A stretch of DNA of 64,000 bases from Flavobacterium alvei (GTDB taxonomy: Bacteria; Bacteroidota; Bacteroidia; Flavobacteriales; Flavobacteriaceae), in the NCBI RefSeq assembly GCF_002920895.1, contig NZ_PQVG01000006.1, positions 62,001 through 126,000 on the forward strand, read 5' to 3'. Position numbers and translations under genes: made by a program. This document shows positions 46,572-56,371 of this stretch, piece by piece (positions within the stretch are counted from its first letter, which is position 1; each line of letters begins with the position of its first letter). The notes under the pieces were generated by a model. That model was not told where the DNA came from. It searched no databases and saw nothing but the letters and a program-made list of their open reading frames with translations.

Positions 46572-48155
46572 ATGAATAAATTATTTTTTAGAATACTGGT
46601 TTTATTGATGAGTTTATCCTTGATCGGGATAATTTTAGTTCAAGTATATTGGTTTAATACCTCGTTAGAAAATAATGACGAGCAATTTAAATTTCATGTA
46701 AAATCAGTAATAGGAAATGTTGCCGAAAAGCTTCAAAAACAAGAAGAATATACCTATTACGAGAAATTTAATCGGTATAAAGACAGCACGGGAAAAATTC
46801 CTCAAAAGGATGATTTATTAGAGTTTTATTACGTTCAAAAAAATCATAAAAATAATACCACTATTGTTTTTACAAACAGTATTTCATCTGAAGATTATAC
46901 AATTTCTTCATCGTTCTTTGATAAAAAATCAGATAGTTTAAAGTTGAAAAGCTTTAATTCTAAGAGGGTTACGGAAATATATAACAATAATAAATTTGAT
47001 AATTCAAAATTGCAAAATACGGTAATACCAGATGTAAAGAATGAAAAATCGGGAAGTTTGGACGTATTGGATGATATAGCTTATGAAATTAATTACAAAG
47101 AAATTGCTTCTGCAATGCCGCTTCAAGAAAGGGTTTCAAAAGAAACAATTCAGAAGTTATTGAAAAAAGAATTAGAGGAATATGGTGTAAATACAAAATT
47201 TGAATTTGGTGTTTTTAGCAGTAGTTTAGCGACTAAAGTAAAATCGGATGGATTTATTTATGATTCAAAAAACACCTATTCTATACCTATTTTTTCAGAT
47301 AATGAGGGAAGTAACAAATATGAATTAATGGTATCTTTTCCCAATAAAAAGAAATTTTTGCTTACTGATTTGATTGGAATCACATTATTATCAATCATTT
47401 TTACGCTCATAATTATTATTGCTTATACAAGTGCACTGAACCAATTGATTCGTCAGCGTCAAATATCGGAGATAAAATCAGATTTCATCAACAATATGAC
47501 ACACGAATTCAAAACACCAATTGCAACTATAAATTTGGCTTTAGATGCAATTAAAAATCCAAAAATAATTGGTAATGAGCAGATGGTTTTGAAGTACCTT
47601 CAAATGATTAAAGACGAAAACAAGAGAATGCATGCTCAAGTTGAAAATGTGTTGAGAATTTCAAAATTAGAAAAGAAAGAGTTGGATATTAGTAAGGAAT
47701 CTGTTAATATTCAAGAGGTTATTGAAGATGCTATGGAGCATGTCAATTTGATTTTAGAAGACAGACAAGGTACAATTGATACACATTTTAACGCTGAGAG
47801 AACTTCAGTTTTATTGAATGAAGTTCATTTTATAAACGTAATTGTGAATATTTTGGAAAACGCTATCAAGTATTCTCCGGATATTCCTAAAATTGACATT
47901 TATACCGAAAATGTAAAAGATTATTTGATTATTAAAGTCAAAGACAATGGCATAGGAATGAGTAAAGTGGCTCAGAAAAGAGTTTTTGAGAAATTTTATC
48001 GAGAACATACTGGAGATTTGCACGATGTTAAAGGTCATGGTTTAGGATTGGCTTATGTTAAAAAGATTATAGACGACCACAACGGTCAAATTTATGTAGA
48101 AAGTGAAAAGGGAAAAGGAAGTACCTTCATAATAAAAATACCATTAATAAATTAA
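46572..48155 (+). CDS. Two-component sensor histidine kinase
   Basis: Inner-membrane sensor: TM1 at about 7-28, a periplasmic sensor region to about 265 with no recognisable domain, TM2 about 267-287, then the dimerisation domain with phospho-acceptor His in NNMTHEFKTPIATI (about 313) and a HATPase domain (N box NILENAIKYS, G1 DNGIGMS, G2 GHGLGLAYVKKI). It lies 3 bases before its response regulator. The pair resembles the RprX-RprY type of Bacteroides. A TAAATTTG at 46559-46566 lies close before the start. Confidence 0.92.
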   Translation: MNKLFFRILVLLMSLSLIGIILVQVYWFNTSLENNDEQFKFHVKSVIGNVAEKLQKQEEYTYYEKFNRYKDSTGKIPQKDDLLEFYYVQKNHKNNTTIVFTNSISSEDYTISSSFFDKKSDSLKLKSFNSKRVTEIYNNNKFDNSKLQNTVIPDVKNEKSGSLDVLDDIAYEINYKEIASAMPLQERVSKETIQKLLKKELEEYGVNTKFEFGVFSSSLATKVKSDGFIYDSKNTYSIPIFSDNEGSNKYELMVSFPNKKKFLLTDLIGITLLSIIFTLIIIIAYTSALNQLIRQRQISEIKSDFINNMTHEFKTPIATINLALDAIKNPKIIGNEQMVLKYLQMIKDENKRMHAQVENVLRISKLEKKELDISKESVNIQEVIEDAMEHVNLILEDRQGTIDTHFNAERTSVLLNEVHFINVIVNILENAIKYSPDIPKIDIYTENVKDYLIIKVKDNGIGMSKVAQKRVFEKFYREHTGDLHDVKGHGLGLAYVKKIIDDHNGQIYVESEKGKGSTFIIKIPLIN

Positions 48156-48158
48156 GAT

Positions 48159-48863
48159 ATGGAAAATGTAAATAAAAGAATTCTTTTGGTTGAGGACGAC
48201 CTTAATTTTGGAGCTGTGTTGAAAGATTATTTAATGCTAAATGATTTTGATGTCACTTTGGCCAAAAACGGAATGGAAGGCTTTGAGAAATTCAAAAAAG
48301 ATAATTACGATTTATGTATTTTGGATGTAATGATGCCTTACAAGGACGGCTATACTTTAGCAAAAGAAATTAGAGAAAAAAACCAAGAAGTGCCAATAAT
48401 ATTCTTAACCGCAAAATCTATGAAAGAAGATGTGTTGAAAGGATACAAAGCTGGAGCCGATGATTATTTGAACAAACCCTTTGATTCAGAGGTTTTGTTG
48501 ATGAAAATCAGAGCTATCATTCAAAGAAAATCATCTACAGTTCAAGCTGAACCTGTTCAGTTTGAATTCAATGTGGGTAAATTTCATTTGAATTCCAAAC
48601 TTCGATTTTTGTCTATTGGCGATGAAGAACCAGTGAAATTGTCTCCAAAAGAAAACGAATTATTGAAAATGTTGATTCTGCATGAGAACGATTTGATGCC
48701 AAGAGAATTAGCATTGACTAAAATTTGGAGAGATGATAACTATTTCACTTCCAGAAGTATGGATGTTTATATCGCTAAATTAAGAAAGTATCTTAAATTA
48801 GATTCAAATGTAGAAATCTTGAACATTCACGGAGAAGGTTTTAGATTAGTAGTTAAGAAATAA
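48159..48863 (+). CDS. OmpR-type response regulator
   Basis: Partner of the kinase just upstream. Receiver domain about 1-122 with VEDDLNF acidic pair, phospho-acceptor Asp in CILDVMMPYKDGY and Lys in LNKPFD; then a winged-helix DNA-binding domain (about 135-233) with LSPKENELLKMLI and SRSMDVYIAKLRKYL. 234 aa. Followed by a strong terminator shared with the convergent beta-helix gene. Confidence 0.93.
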   Translation: MENVNKRILLVEDDLNFGAVLKDYLMLNDFDVTLAKNGMEGFEKFKKDNYDLCILDVMMPYKDGYTLAKEIREKNQEVPIIFLTAKSMKEDVLKGYKAGADDYLNKPFDSEVLLMKIRAIIQRKSSTVQAEPVQFEFNVGKFHLNSKLRFLSIGDEEPVKLSPKENELLKMLILHENDLMPRELALTKIWRDDNYFTSRSMDVYIAKLRKYLKLDSNVEILNIHGEGFRLVVKK

Positions 48864-48882
48864 AACATTTTGTTTGAAATAT

Positions 48883-48913
48883 AAAAAGGCTTCGAGAAAT
48901 TCGAAGCCTTTTT
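48883..48913. terminator. Bidirectional terminator
   Basis: AAAAAGGCTTCGA (48883-48895) and TCGAAGCCTTTTT (48901-48913) pair perfectly around GAAAT. A- and T-runs on the two sides let it end transcription from both convergent genes. Confidence 0.93.
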
Positions 48914-48936
48914 GGTTGTTGATAGTTTAGAAAATT

Positions 48937-51483
48937 TTATGGTTTCCATTCTATTTGTAAATCTTTTATCAAAGTGGCTCCGCTTCCAATGGTTCCTGTG
49001 TGTTGAAAACTAATTCCTCCAAAAGTATTTGGAATGATTTCGGCTTCGAGATTTACAGTTTTCATAACTTCAGCTGGATAATTTTCAGCAAAATAATCGA
49101 GAGTATTTTTAGCCTGAATACTAATTTTTTTGTTTTTTACTTCAATGGTAATGACACAATTAGGACGATAACAAGATGTGGTCACAGATTTGCTAATAGG
49201 AATTACAACCCCGTTTTCGTATTTCATTAGAATAAAATCGACAGCATCGCTGAATTTTGTGGTGCGGATGATTCGGAGCGCATAGCCGTTTATTTTTTTA
49301 GTATCCATCTTGATTCCAATGTCCATATATTGACTTCTGGCACTGCTAAATCCTTGTCCAGCCGTTTTGGCAGGTACAGCCGTGAAGCTAATTTTCATAT
49401 CTCCAAAAGAATTTCCAACTGGAGTATAACGCATTCTAGCCCCTTTGGAAGCCTGAATAAATCCCACATCATTAGCGGCTCCATTTTCCCCTTTGCCATA
49501 AAACCAAGGCGAAATACTGTTGTCTGCAACCCAATTTTGGTCATTTGTGTCGGCTGGAGCGAAACTGTCAAGAGTCCAAAATCCGGGTAGAATTTCGGGT
49601 TGGAATTTAGCCGACATATTTTCAAAATTTGGAACAAGAATAGTAGATTCTTTGATGTCTTTTTTTGAAATCCTATCTTTGAACACTACTGTTTTTGGCG
49701 TTCCTGCTTGGCATCGCAAATGTTTTGGAGAAATGCTTGCCATAATATAATAACCAATATCTCCAGATGAAAGATCGTAGGTTTTCAAGGGTTTATTATT
49801 TCTAGAAACGGCAATTTCTATGGGATGACTACCTTTTACATCACGACATCGGTACCAATTAACCAACGATTCATCTTCAAAAGTCATATCTAAGGCGTAG
49901 TTCAGCAATAATTTTCCGTCAGTGGTTTTATTAATTCTTGGAAGTGTTGTGAATGTTGGTGGAGCCATAAAAGCAGGCGCAATTTGGAATACGCTGGCTG
50001 CTTCCAATCCTGATTCGGTTGAAGCTGTGATAATCACTTCCTTTGTTTCATTGCCCTTGTTTATAGGAATGACGACACATTTCCCGTCTTCATTCACTTC
50101 TAATTTGACCAAGGATTGGTATTCAGGAGCTATTTTCCAAACTACTTTTTGGTCTTTTAATTCATAATTTCCAAAACGATTCACCGTGGCTTCCAATGTT
50201 ACGCTGTCCTTTCCAGTTTCCAAAGTTTCCCTGGAAGGCTTTATTTTCAGTAGCGTTGGAATAGAGGAGTAGTTCTTACCAGATTCTTTTTCAGCTTTTT
50301 CTACAATACTTTTAATTCCCATTGGATCCCAATTGTCGTTGCCTCGCATTAAATTGTAGGTATTATAGACAGTGGCATTGTTGAATTCAAAGCGGTAAGC
50401 ATTGAGTAATTCTTTTCCTGTCAAGTCAACGGTTATATTGGGGAAATCTTTGCCAAGGCCAATCGGTTTGGCATTTAAGGAAATGTTGTACTGATAGTAA
50501 CGCGCTTCGGTATCGGGAATTTCTCGCCAGCCAATATAATCTAGATTTTGGGCTGTAAATCGGGTGTCGATGGCAGCCACTGGACCACTTCCTTTTACGA
50601 AATACTGTCTTTCACGAGTAAAGGATTGAATGTCGCAATTCAGAAAAATGGCACCTGTTCCCGAAGTGTGACCAAAAGGTTTCGAGGAATAAAAATCAAA
50701 GCTGCAATTAAGGTAAACCGCTGTTCCGTTCAAGGCGTCGTCGGTCGATTCGAAATGGCAACGATCAAAAAGGGTTCTTTTACTTCCCCAAAACGGTCCC
50801 AAATTAAGTCTGCTCACAAAACAAGTATTTCGTGCAAATACTTTATCTCCATTCGAAAAAATGAGTTGCCCTTGCACGATGGCCGAGCTTCTTTTTTCTC
50901 GGTTCAGTTTTGGATTCAAAGGATAAATCAGGTCAATGTTGCAATAATTTCCAAAAGTAATATTCTCGGAACTTATACCTTCTCCTTTGATGTTTAGCAT
51001 TGTGAAATTACCTTTGGATCCGATGGTTTGTCCACGATTGCAAGCTAAAACTACATCTTGCGCATTATCGGACAACCCTTGAAAACGCAACCATTCACAA
51101 TTAATTTCGAGTCCAAATGGCGTTCCACCAATAGTTTTTGGAACACGGATTTCGGGATCGTTCGGATTGTCAATCCAATACACCCAAGGCGCAATGTACA
51201 AAACCATTGGCGAGGCTTCGGTTCCGTTAGTCAAATGTTTGGAGGCTTCGTTTATTGAGTTGTAAACATAGGGGTGTTTAGCCGCTTCTTCATTCGAAAG
51301 TTGTCCGTCAATATAAAAAGATTTTGGACCAAGCTCAATTTTATTGCCTTTATAAATAATATGTTTACCATTGAAAATCAAGTCTTTATTATTGGAAACT
51401 TGATGTTTTTGAGCAAGTAGCATTGTAGTATTAAAAAACAAAAATAAGACAGCAAAAACAATTATTCGAAGCTTGATTTTCAT
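48937..51483 (-). CDS. Secreted parallel beta-helix protein, pectinesterase-like
   Basis: An 848-aa exported protein (signal peptide about 1-24, ending MLLAQ). Residues about 60-380 look like a right-handed parallel beta-helix of the pectin methylesterase/polysaccharide-lyase type: repeated short strands with stacked Asn/Thr/Cys (NITFGNYCNIDL, GDKVFARNTCFVSR, LFDRCHFESTDDALNG). Ig-like or bacterial-adhesion-like domains probably follow (about 400-500), then a C-terminal beta-sandwich that could bind carbohydrate (about 640-848). Large Bacteroidetes pectin esterases have this layout, so a role in pectin degradation is plausible but not proved. It is alone, not in a visible polysaccharide utilisation locus. 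Confidence 0.6.
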   Translation of the reverse strand: MKIKLRIIVFAVLFLFFNTTMLLAQKHQVSNNKDLIFNGKHIIYKGNKIELGPKSFYIDGQLSNEEAAKHPYVYNSINEASKHLTNGTEASPMVLYIAPWVYWIDNPNDPEIRVPKTIGGTPFGLEINCEWLRFQGLSDNAQDVVLACNRGQTIGSKGNFTMLNIKGEGISSENITFGNYCNIDLIYPLNPKLNREKRSSAIVQGQLIFSNGDKVFARNTCFVSRLNLGPFWGSKRTLFDRCHFESTDDALNGTAVYLNCSFDFYSSKPFGHTSGTGAIFLNCDIQSFTRERQYFVKGSGPVAAIDTRFTAQNLDYIGWREIPDTEARYYQYNISLNAKPIGLGKDFPNITVDLTGKELLNAYRFEFNNATVYNTYNLMRGNDNWDPMGIKSIVEKAEKESGKNYSSIPTLLKIKPSRETLETGKDSVTLEATVNRFGNYELKDQKVVWKIAPEYQSLVKLEVNEDGKCVVIPINKGNETKEVIITASTESGLEAASVFQIAPAFMAPPTFTTLPRINKTTDGKLLLNYALDMTFEDESLVNWYRCRDVKGSHPIEIAVSRNNKPLKTYDLSSGDIGYYIMASISPKHLRCQAGTPKTVVFKDRISKKDIKESTILVPNFENMSAKFQPEILPGFWTLDSFAPADTNDQNWVADNSISPWFYGKGENGAANDVGFIQASKGARMRYTPVGNSFGDMKISFTAVPAKTAGQGFSSARSQYMDIGIKMDTKKINGYALRIIRTTKFSDAVDFILMKYENGVVIPISKSVTTSCYRPNCVITIEVKNKKISIQAKNTLDYFAENYPAEVMKTVNLEAEIIPNTFGGISFQHTGTIGSGATLIKDLQIEWKP

Positions 51484-51507
51484 AAAGATATAAATTTAAA
51501 AGGTCAT

Positions 51508-52248
51508 TTATTTCAAATTCAATTGCAAGGCAAAGCAGGTTTTATTATCTTTGGTAATACTAAAAACCATTGCTTCCGAAGTTAGGTTTTCGTGAATAGC
51601 GACTTGGTCTTTTAATGACAATTCCTTTAGAAAATTCATTTCAAAACTTTCAATTTTTTGGTTTAGAATCAATTCTGTATCCACCAAATCCAAACACCAT
51701 TCCAAATATTTTACATTATTTACGTGATTGACAATGTCTAAATCCGAAAGTGCCACGGTTTTTTCGAAGACCATTTCGGTTTCGCTACTGAAGTTGATTT
51801 TGGAAAAAGGTTTTTCGGTTGCTTTTTGTTCCGGATACAATTCAAAATGTTCGAAAGGCAAAGCCAAAGCTTCTGGTCGTCTAATTTTGGTATTGAAAAC
51901 CGCCCAAAAAGTTTCGCAACCCACCATTTTTTTCCCGTTTACATACAATTCCAAAGCACGAACTGAACGGGAATTTTCGAGCGTGTTAATCCAGGTTTTT
52001 AACGTCACGACGTCTTTCCATTGGGGTAATTCCGTTATTTCAACCCGCATTCTGCTCAAAACCCAAGCCTGATTGAATTCCTGCATATCCGAAAAACTGA
52101 TGCCACCAACTTCAGAATGTGCCGCCGCAGTCAGCTGCAAAATGTTGCACAAATCGGTATATTTTAGATATCCGTTGGGAAGACATTGGGTGAAATTAAT
52201 CTCCCAATCTTTGCTGAATATGGAGGTGAAATTTTCTGCTATTGGCAT
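51508..52248 (-). CDS. Acyl-ACP thioesterase
   Basis: Releases fatty acids from acyl carrier protein. Double hotdog fold of the FatA/FatB-like bacterial family: the N-terminal hotdog has SEVGGISFSDMQE and AWVLSRMRVEI; the C-terminal one has DLDIVNHVNNVKYLEW, with the catalytic Asn and His. 246 aa, normal for bacterial members. First of a likely - strand run read before miaA is reached from the other side; 12 bases separate it from miaA upstream. Confidence 0.88.
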   Translation of the reverse strand: MPIAENFTSIFSKDWEINFTQCLPNGYLKYTDLCNILQLTAAAHSEVGGISFSDMQEFNQAWVLSRMRVEITELPQWKDVVTLKTWINTLENSRSVRALELYVNGKKMVGCETFWAVFNTKIRRPEALALPFEHFELYPEQKATEKPFSKINFSSETEMVFEKTVALSDLDIVNHVNNVKYLEWCLDLVDTELILNQKIESFEMNFLKELSLKDQVAIHENLTSEAMVFSITKDNKTCFALQLNLK

Positions 52249-52260
52249 TTTATTTCCTGT

Positions 52261-53163
52261 TTAAATTTTGAATTCCTTTACGTATTCAATTATGTTTTGT
52301 CTATCCGTCAAATAATCAAACCATTTGGTGTTTTCATTTCTTTTGAACCAAGTGAGCTGTCGTTTGGCAAATCGTCTCGTATTTTTCTTAATTTCTTCGA
52401 TGGCAAATTCTAAACTGATTTCACCTTCAAAATAACGGAATAATTCTCGGTAACCTACGGTTTGCAGGGCGTTCAAGTCTTTGTGTGGGAGTAATGCTTT
52501 GGCTTCGACCAATAAACCTTCGTTTATCATAATATCTACACGCTGGTTGATTCGATCATAAATCACGCTTCTTTCAGCTTCCAAACCAATGAGGATGGGA
52601 GTGAAGTTGCGGGTGTTTTTCTTCAAGTTTAAAAACGAAGAATAGGGCTTTCCTGAACCTATGCAAACTTCCAAGGCACGCATCATTCGTTGCGGATTTT
52701 CTTTGGCCACGACTTCAAAATAATTGGGGTCGCGTTTTTCCAATTCGGTTTGCAGGTATTCAATTCCTAATTTTTCATAATTGGAAGTCACTTCCTCCCG
52801 AACCGAAACATCAATTTCGGGAAAATCGTCAAAGCCTTTCAAAACCGCATCGACATACAAGCCCGAACCACCAACCATTACTACATAGTCATTGGTTTGG
52901 AACAATTCGTCTAATTTAGAAATAGCTTCTTTTTCAAAATCGCCAACGGTGTAATTCTCGAAAATCGATTTGTTTTGGATGAAATGATGTTGCGCTCCAG
53001 CCAATTCTTCCATTGATGGAACAGCAGTGCCAATTTGCATTTCCTTGAAAAACTGTCGGCTGTCGCAGGAAATAATATCGCAATTAAATGCTTGTGCCAA
53101 ATCGATACTCAAGGAAGTTTTTCCTATGGCTGTTGGTCCTACGATGGTAATTAGGTATTTCAC
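52261..53163 (-). CDS. miaA: tRNA dimethylallyltransferase MiaA
   Basis: Adds a dimethylallyl group to A37 of tRNAs that read UNN codons. P-loop GPTAIGKTSLS (about residues 8-18), the tRNA-binding CDSRQFFKEMQIGTA, VGGSGLYVDAVLKG (about 99-112) and the C-terminal RQLTWFKRN. 300 aa is normal. It lies 5 bases after the exonuclease gene on the - strand and likely belongs to that operon. Confidence 0.95.
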   Translation of the reverse strand: MKYLITIVGPTAIGKTSLSIDLAQAFNCDIISCDSRQFFKEMQIGTAVPSMEELAGAQHHFIQNKSIFENYTVGDFEKEAISKLDELFQTNDYVVMVGGSGLYVDAVLKGFDDFPEIDVSVREEVTSNYEKLGIEYLQTELEKRDPNYFEVVAKENPQRMMRALEVCIGSGKPYSSFLNLKKNTRNFTPILIGLEAERSVIYDRINQRVDIMINEGLLVEAKALLPHKDLNALQTVGYRELFRYFEGEISLEFAIEEIKKNTRRFAKRQLTWFKRNENTKWFDYLTDRQNIIEYVKEFKI

Positions 53164-53168
53164 TACTG

Positions 53169-54530
53169 TTAGAAATTGATAATCTTGATTGTTTTTGCTT
53201 TTCGCATATAACTTTGAATACTGTTTCGAGTATCACGATTGCTTTGCATCGGTGTGATGATGTTTCTCAAAATGTCGAGATTGTTGATTTGGTAATTCAA
53301 ATCGTAGAAAGCATATCCTTTATACATGCCGCTTTCGACCAAAATCACGCTGCGTTCCGAAACGGTTCGGCCACGATCCAAAAGGGCGAAAGTTTTGTTG
53401 TCAAACAAGTTTTTGTCGATAAAGGCTTGAACCCTTTCGTTGTATTCGGATAGTGGTATTTCCCTGACGCAGGTTCCGTCACATTCGTTGGTCGTATGTT
53501 GAAAACAAGGCGTTTTGATTTCGTGCAAACCAGCCAATTTTGGACACAATTGGTAGTGGGAACTGATGCGAAACAAGGCATCTTTTCCTTCCTGCTGTGA
53601 AGTGTATGATTTGAGTTCTTTCTTTCTCCTGTCGGCCTTTTGTAATTTCAAATTCAGGTAACCATCAGCATCTTTTTCGACGTAAATCGCCCAAGAAAAG
53701 TTGGTTTTTGGCGACATTCGGTTGTAAATGGGTTTGTGAATTTTGATTTCTTCGGCTTCCTTCAAAAGAGCAATCAATTCGCTTCCCGTTTCTTCATACG
53801 TTACGGTAAACACTTCGTTTTGGATTTTTTTGGCACTTTTGGTAATTCCCGTAAAATGTTGGTTGACCCTTTTTCGAATGTTTCGGCTTTTACCAATAAA
53901 TATGATTTTTCCGTCTTCTTTATGGATGTAATAAAGGCCTGTTTTGGATGGCAAACTTTCTACAATGTCCCTCAATTTGGGCGCAATGCCTTTTTGAATT
54001 TCAAATTTGATAAGGTCTTTTACAATTTCTTTGTCCAAATCTTTGTCCAAAAGCATTTTGAATAATTTCACAGTTGCCATTGCATCGCCACTCGCGCGAT
54101 GTCTGTCGGCCATCGGAATTCCCAAGGCACGAACCAATTTTCCTAAGCTGTGCGAAGGTTGTTCGGGTAATAATCTTTTGGATAATTCGACCGTGCAAAG
54201 GGTTTTGATGTTGAAATCATAACCCAAACGACGAAATTCCGTGCGAAGAATTCGATAATCAAAATCGGCATTGTGTGCCACGAGAACACAATCATTAGTC
54301 ATTTCGATAATGCGTTTGGCTATTTCAAAAAACTTGGGTGCCGAGCGCAACATCGCATTATTGATACCCGTCAATTTCACCACAAAAGGCTGAATCGGAA
54401 TTTCGGGATTGACCAAACTGATGAACTGGTCCACTATTTCGTGACCGTCAAATTTATAGATGGCAATTTCCGTAATTCCTTCTTCGTTGAATTGTCCTCC
54501 GGTGGTTTCTATGTCGAGTATTGCGTACAA
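53169..54530 (-). CDS. DnaQ-like 3'-5' exonuclease fused to a GIY-YIG nuclease domain
   Basis: A two-nuclease fusion. Residues about 1-165 are a DEDDh exonuclease like the epsilon subunit of DNA polymerase III (LDIETTGG, VAHNADFDYRIL, HRASGDAMAT). Residues about 195-275 are a UvrC-type GIY-YIG domain (GLYYIHKEDGKIIFIGKS, RKRVNQHF). A C-terminal region (about 280-453) with CFQHTTNECDGTC and basic stretches may bind DNA. Relatives of this fusion resemble E. coli Cho and are thought to act in excision repair; it is not the replicative proofreader. First gene of a run with miaA and the thioesterase. Confidence 0.88.
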   Translation of the reverse strand: MYAILDIETTGGQFNEEGITEIAIYKFDGHEIVDQFISLVNPEIPIQPFVVKLTGINNAMLRSAPKFFEIAKRIIEMTNDCVLVAHNADFDYRILRTEFRRLGYDFNIKTLCTVELSKRLLPEQPSHSLGKLVRALGIPMADRHRASGDAMATVKLFKMLLDKDLDKEIVKDLIKFEIQKGIAPKLRDIVESLPSKTGLYYIHKEDGKIIFIGKSRNIRKRVNQHFTGITKSAKKIQNEVFTVTYEETGSELIALLKEAEEIKIHKPIYNRMSPKTNFSWAIYVEKDADGYLNLKLQKADRRKKELKSYTSQQEGKDALFRISSHYQLCPKLAGLHEIKTPCFQHTTNECDGTCVREIPLSEYNERVQAFIDKNLFDNKTFALLDRGRTVSERSVILVESGMYKGYAFYDLNYQINNLDILRNIITPMQSNRDTRNSIQSYMRKAKTIKIINF

Positions 54531-54613
54531 AATCAGTGTTCGGTGTTCAGTTTTTAGTGCTCAGTTGTCAAATCTGAAGTAAAAAAATCGTTAATCTTCA
54601 ATCAAAAATCAAT

Positions 54614-55282
54614 TTATCGCCCTCCAAAGATACTACTTCCTATCCGAACCATCGTACTTCCGCATTCAATTGCGAGTGGATAATCGCCGGACATTCCCAT
54701 AGAAAGGGTTTTGGGTTCTAGGTTTAAGGTTTTAGGTTTTGTATCTAAATAATCAAAAATGGATTTCAAATGAGTGAATTCTTTCTTGATTTGTTCTTGA
54801 TTGTCCGTGAAAGTCGCCATTCCCATTAATCCAACGATTCGAATGTTTTCCAATCCTTCTTTGTCATTCTGAACGAAGTGAAGAATCTCGTTGAGTTCTT
54901 CTTCATCAAGTCCAAATTTAGTTTCTTCTTCGGCAATATATATTTGAAGCAAACAATCGATAATTCTATTGTTTTTTTTGGCTTGTTTGTTGATTTCCTC
55001 CAATAATTTCAAGCTGTCCACGCCGTGAATCAAGCTTACGAACGGCGCCATAAATTTGACTTTATTCGTTTGGACGTGACCAATCATATGCCATTCGATG
55101 TCTTTTGGCATTGCTTCCCATTTATCGGCCATTTCCTGGATTTTGTTTTCGCCAAAAATGCGTTGACCCGCATCGTAAGCTTCCATCAAATCAGAGATAG
55201 GTTTGGTTTTAGAAACGGCAACAAGGGTTACGGTTGATGGTAAAGAGGATTTTATTTTGAGGAGGTTTTGTGCTATTGACAT
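54614..55282 (-). CDS. yggS: Pyridoxal-phosphate homeostasis protein YggS
   Basis: A PLP-binding TIM-barrel protein that buffers free pyridoxal phosphate. The PLP lysine is in VAVSKTKP (about residue 26), followed by FGENKIQEMADKW, WHMIGHVQTNKVK, GMSGDYPLAIECGSTMVRIGSSIFG, all YggS hallmarks. 222 aa. The start is the ATG at 55282; the upstream neighbour is the DUF4062 gene, which ends 2 bases before it. Confidence 0.94.
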   Translation of the reverse strand: MSIAQNLLKIKSSLPSTVTLVAVSKTKPISDLMEAYDAGQRIFGENKIQEMADKWEAMPKDIEWHMIGHVQTNKVKFMAPFVSLIHGVDSLKLLEEINKQAKKNNRIIDCLLQIYIAEEETKFGLDEEELNEILHFVQNDKEGLENIRIVGLMGMATFTDNQEQIKKEFTHLKSIFDYLDTKPKTLNLEPKTLSMGMSGDYPLAIECGSTMVRIGSSIFGGR

Positions 55283-55284
55283 TT

Positions 55285-56337
55285 TTATTTTTTTTCATTA
55301 TTATAAACTTGTACAAAATCAATTTCATCATCAATATATCCTTTCATCCAACCTTTCATTTTATTCTTGTTGTCAGATATTATTGTATCAAGAGAATTGA
55401 CAATTTCTAATTTTATTTGGTCTAAATTTTTTGGAAAAGAACACATTTTAGATGTTACAAATTTTTTAAATGCTATATATTTTGGGTCTTTCAAATCATA
55501 ATCTTTAATAATATCGACATCTTTATTATCTAAAAGCTCTTTTCCTAAAATTAAAGCAAAAAAAGGTTTACCTTTTTCAATGGCATAATTGTATTCCATT
55601 TCAGTATAAGATAATCCCGTGCTATTATCAATACTCCCATATCTTCCTCCTAGAATTAAAACATAAATATCAGAATCATCAATCCATTTTTTAATAACTT
55701 CCCATTGCGATTTATTGTTTGCAGAGAAAAGTTCCATTCCAGCAGGAATATGGCCTTTTTTTAATATTGCTTCTACCGCTGCCTGTCTTTCATTTATTAA
55801 ATCTGTAAATGTTGAAGAAATAAATATTTGATATTTTTTTGTACTATGAAATTTTTTTATAAAAGGATCTTTATCAAATATGATTTCAGCGTCTAAATAT
55901 TCTTTGGATTCTTCATTTTCTATTGGAATGAATGAAATAATATCTTTTTCAAAAATTTCAAGACTTTTAATAGCATCAATGATTTTTGAAAAATCTTTTT
56001 TAAGTTTATTTTTTTCTATGAAAAATTTAAAACAAATATTGAAAAAGTAATTGAAATGTTTTTTAATTTGTATTTTATTGGCTTCAAATGAATGGATGTA
56101 TTTTTCATATGTATAATTAAGCCCAAAAATGAAGACTTCTGTATAATCTTCATTTTTTAAAAGTAAATACCCTCTTTTTTGAGATAAAATTTCTTTTTTA
56201 CAAAAACTCCAAAAAGCGTCTAAATTATTTTCTTCTATAGTAAAATCAAATTCCTTTTGAGAAAAATGCTTACCCATTTCTAGTCTTTTAAGATTTGCTG
56301 ATAATGGTTTTAAGTCTTTATGAACGTGATTTGTCAT
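55285..56337 (-). CDS. DUF4062 protein, TIR-like, possible defence gene
   Basis: A 350-aa soluble protein. The N-terminal 165 residues are Lys-rich and match nothing I recognise. Residues about 168-300 form a DUF4062 domain: YQIFISSTFTDLINERQAAV, MELFSANN, SDIYVLILGGRYGS and GLSYTEMEYNYA, a TIR/flavodoxin-like fold in which the Glu of TEMEY is the best catalytic candidate. DUF4062 is a recurring domain of anti-phage and signalling proteins. It is inserted between yggS and a 3-hydroxyacyl-CoA dehydrogenase gene, very AT-rich, and next to a restriction locus, all of which point to an acquired gene. Confidence 0.75.
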   Translation of the reverse strand: MTNHVHKDLKPLSANLKRLEMGKHFSQKEFDFTIEENNLDAFWSFCKKEILSQKRGYLLLKNEDYTEVFIFGLNYTYEKYIHSFEANKIQIKKHFNYFFNICFKFFIEKNKLKKDFSKIIDAIKSLEIFEKDIISFIPIENEESKEYLDAEIIFDKDPFIKKFHSTKKYQIFISSTFTDLINERQAAVEAILKKGHIPAGMELFSANNKSQWEVIKKWIDDSDIYVLILGGRYGSIDNSTGLSYTEMEYNYAIEKGKPFFALILGKELLDNKDVDIIKDYDLKDPKYIAFKKFVTSKMCSFPKNLDQIKLEIVNSLDTIISDNKNKMKGWMKGYIDDEIDFVQVYNNEKK

Positions 56338-56371
56338 TTAATATGTTTTTTTTAGAAATTTAAAAACAAAT

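Noticed and set aside
49330..50997. Several + strand frames of 76-149 aa opposite the beta-helix gene
   Set aside because: The - strand frame is continuous for 848 codons with a signal peptide; the opposite frames have no features.
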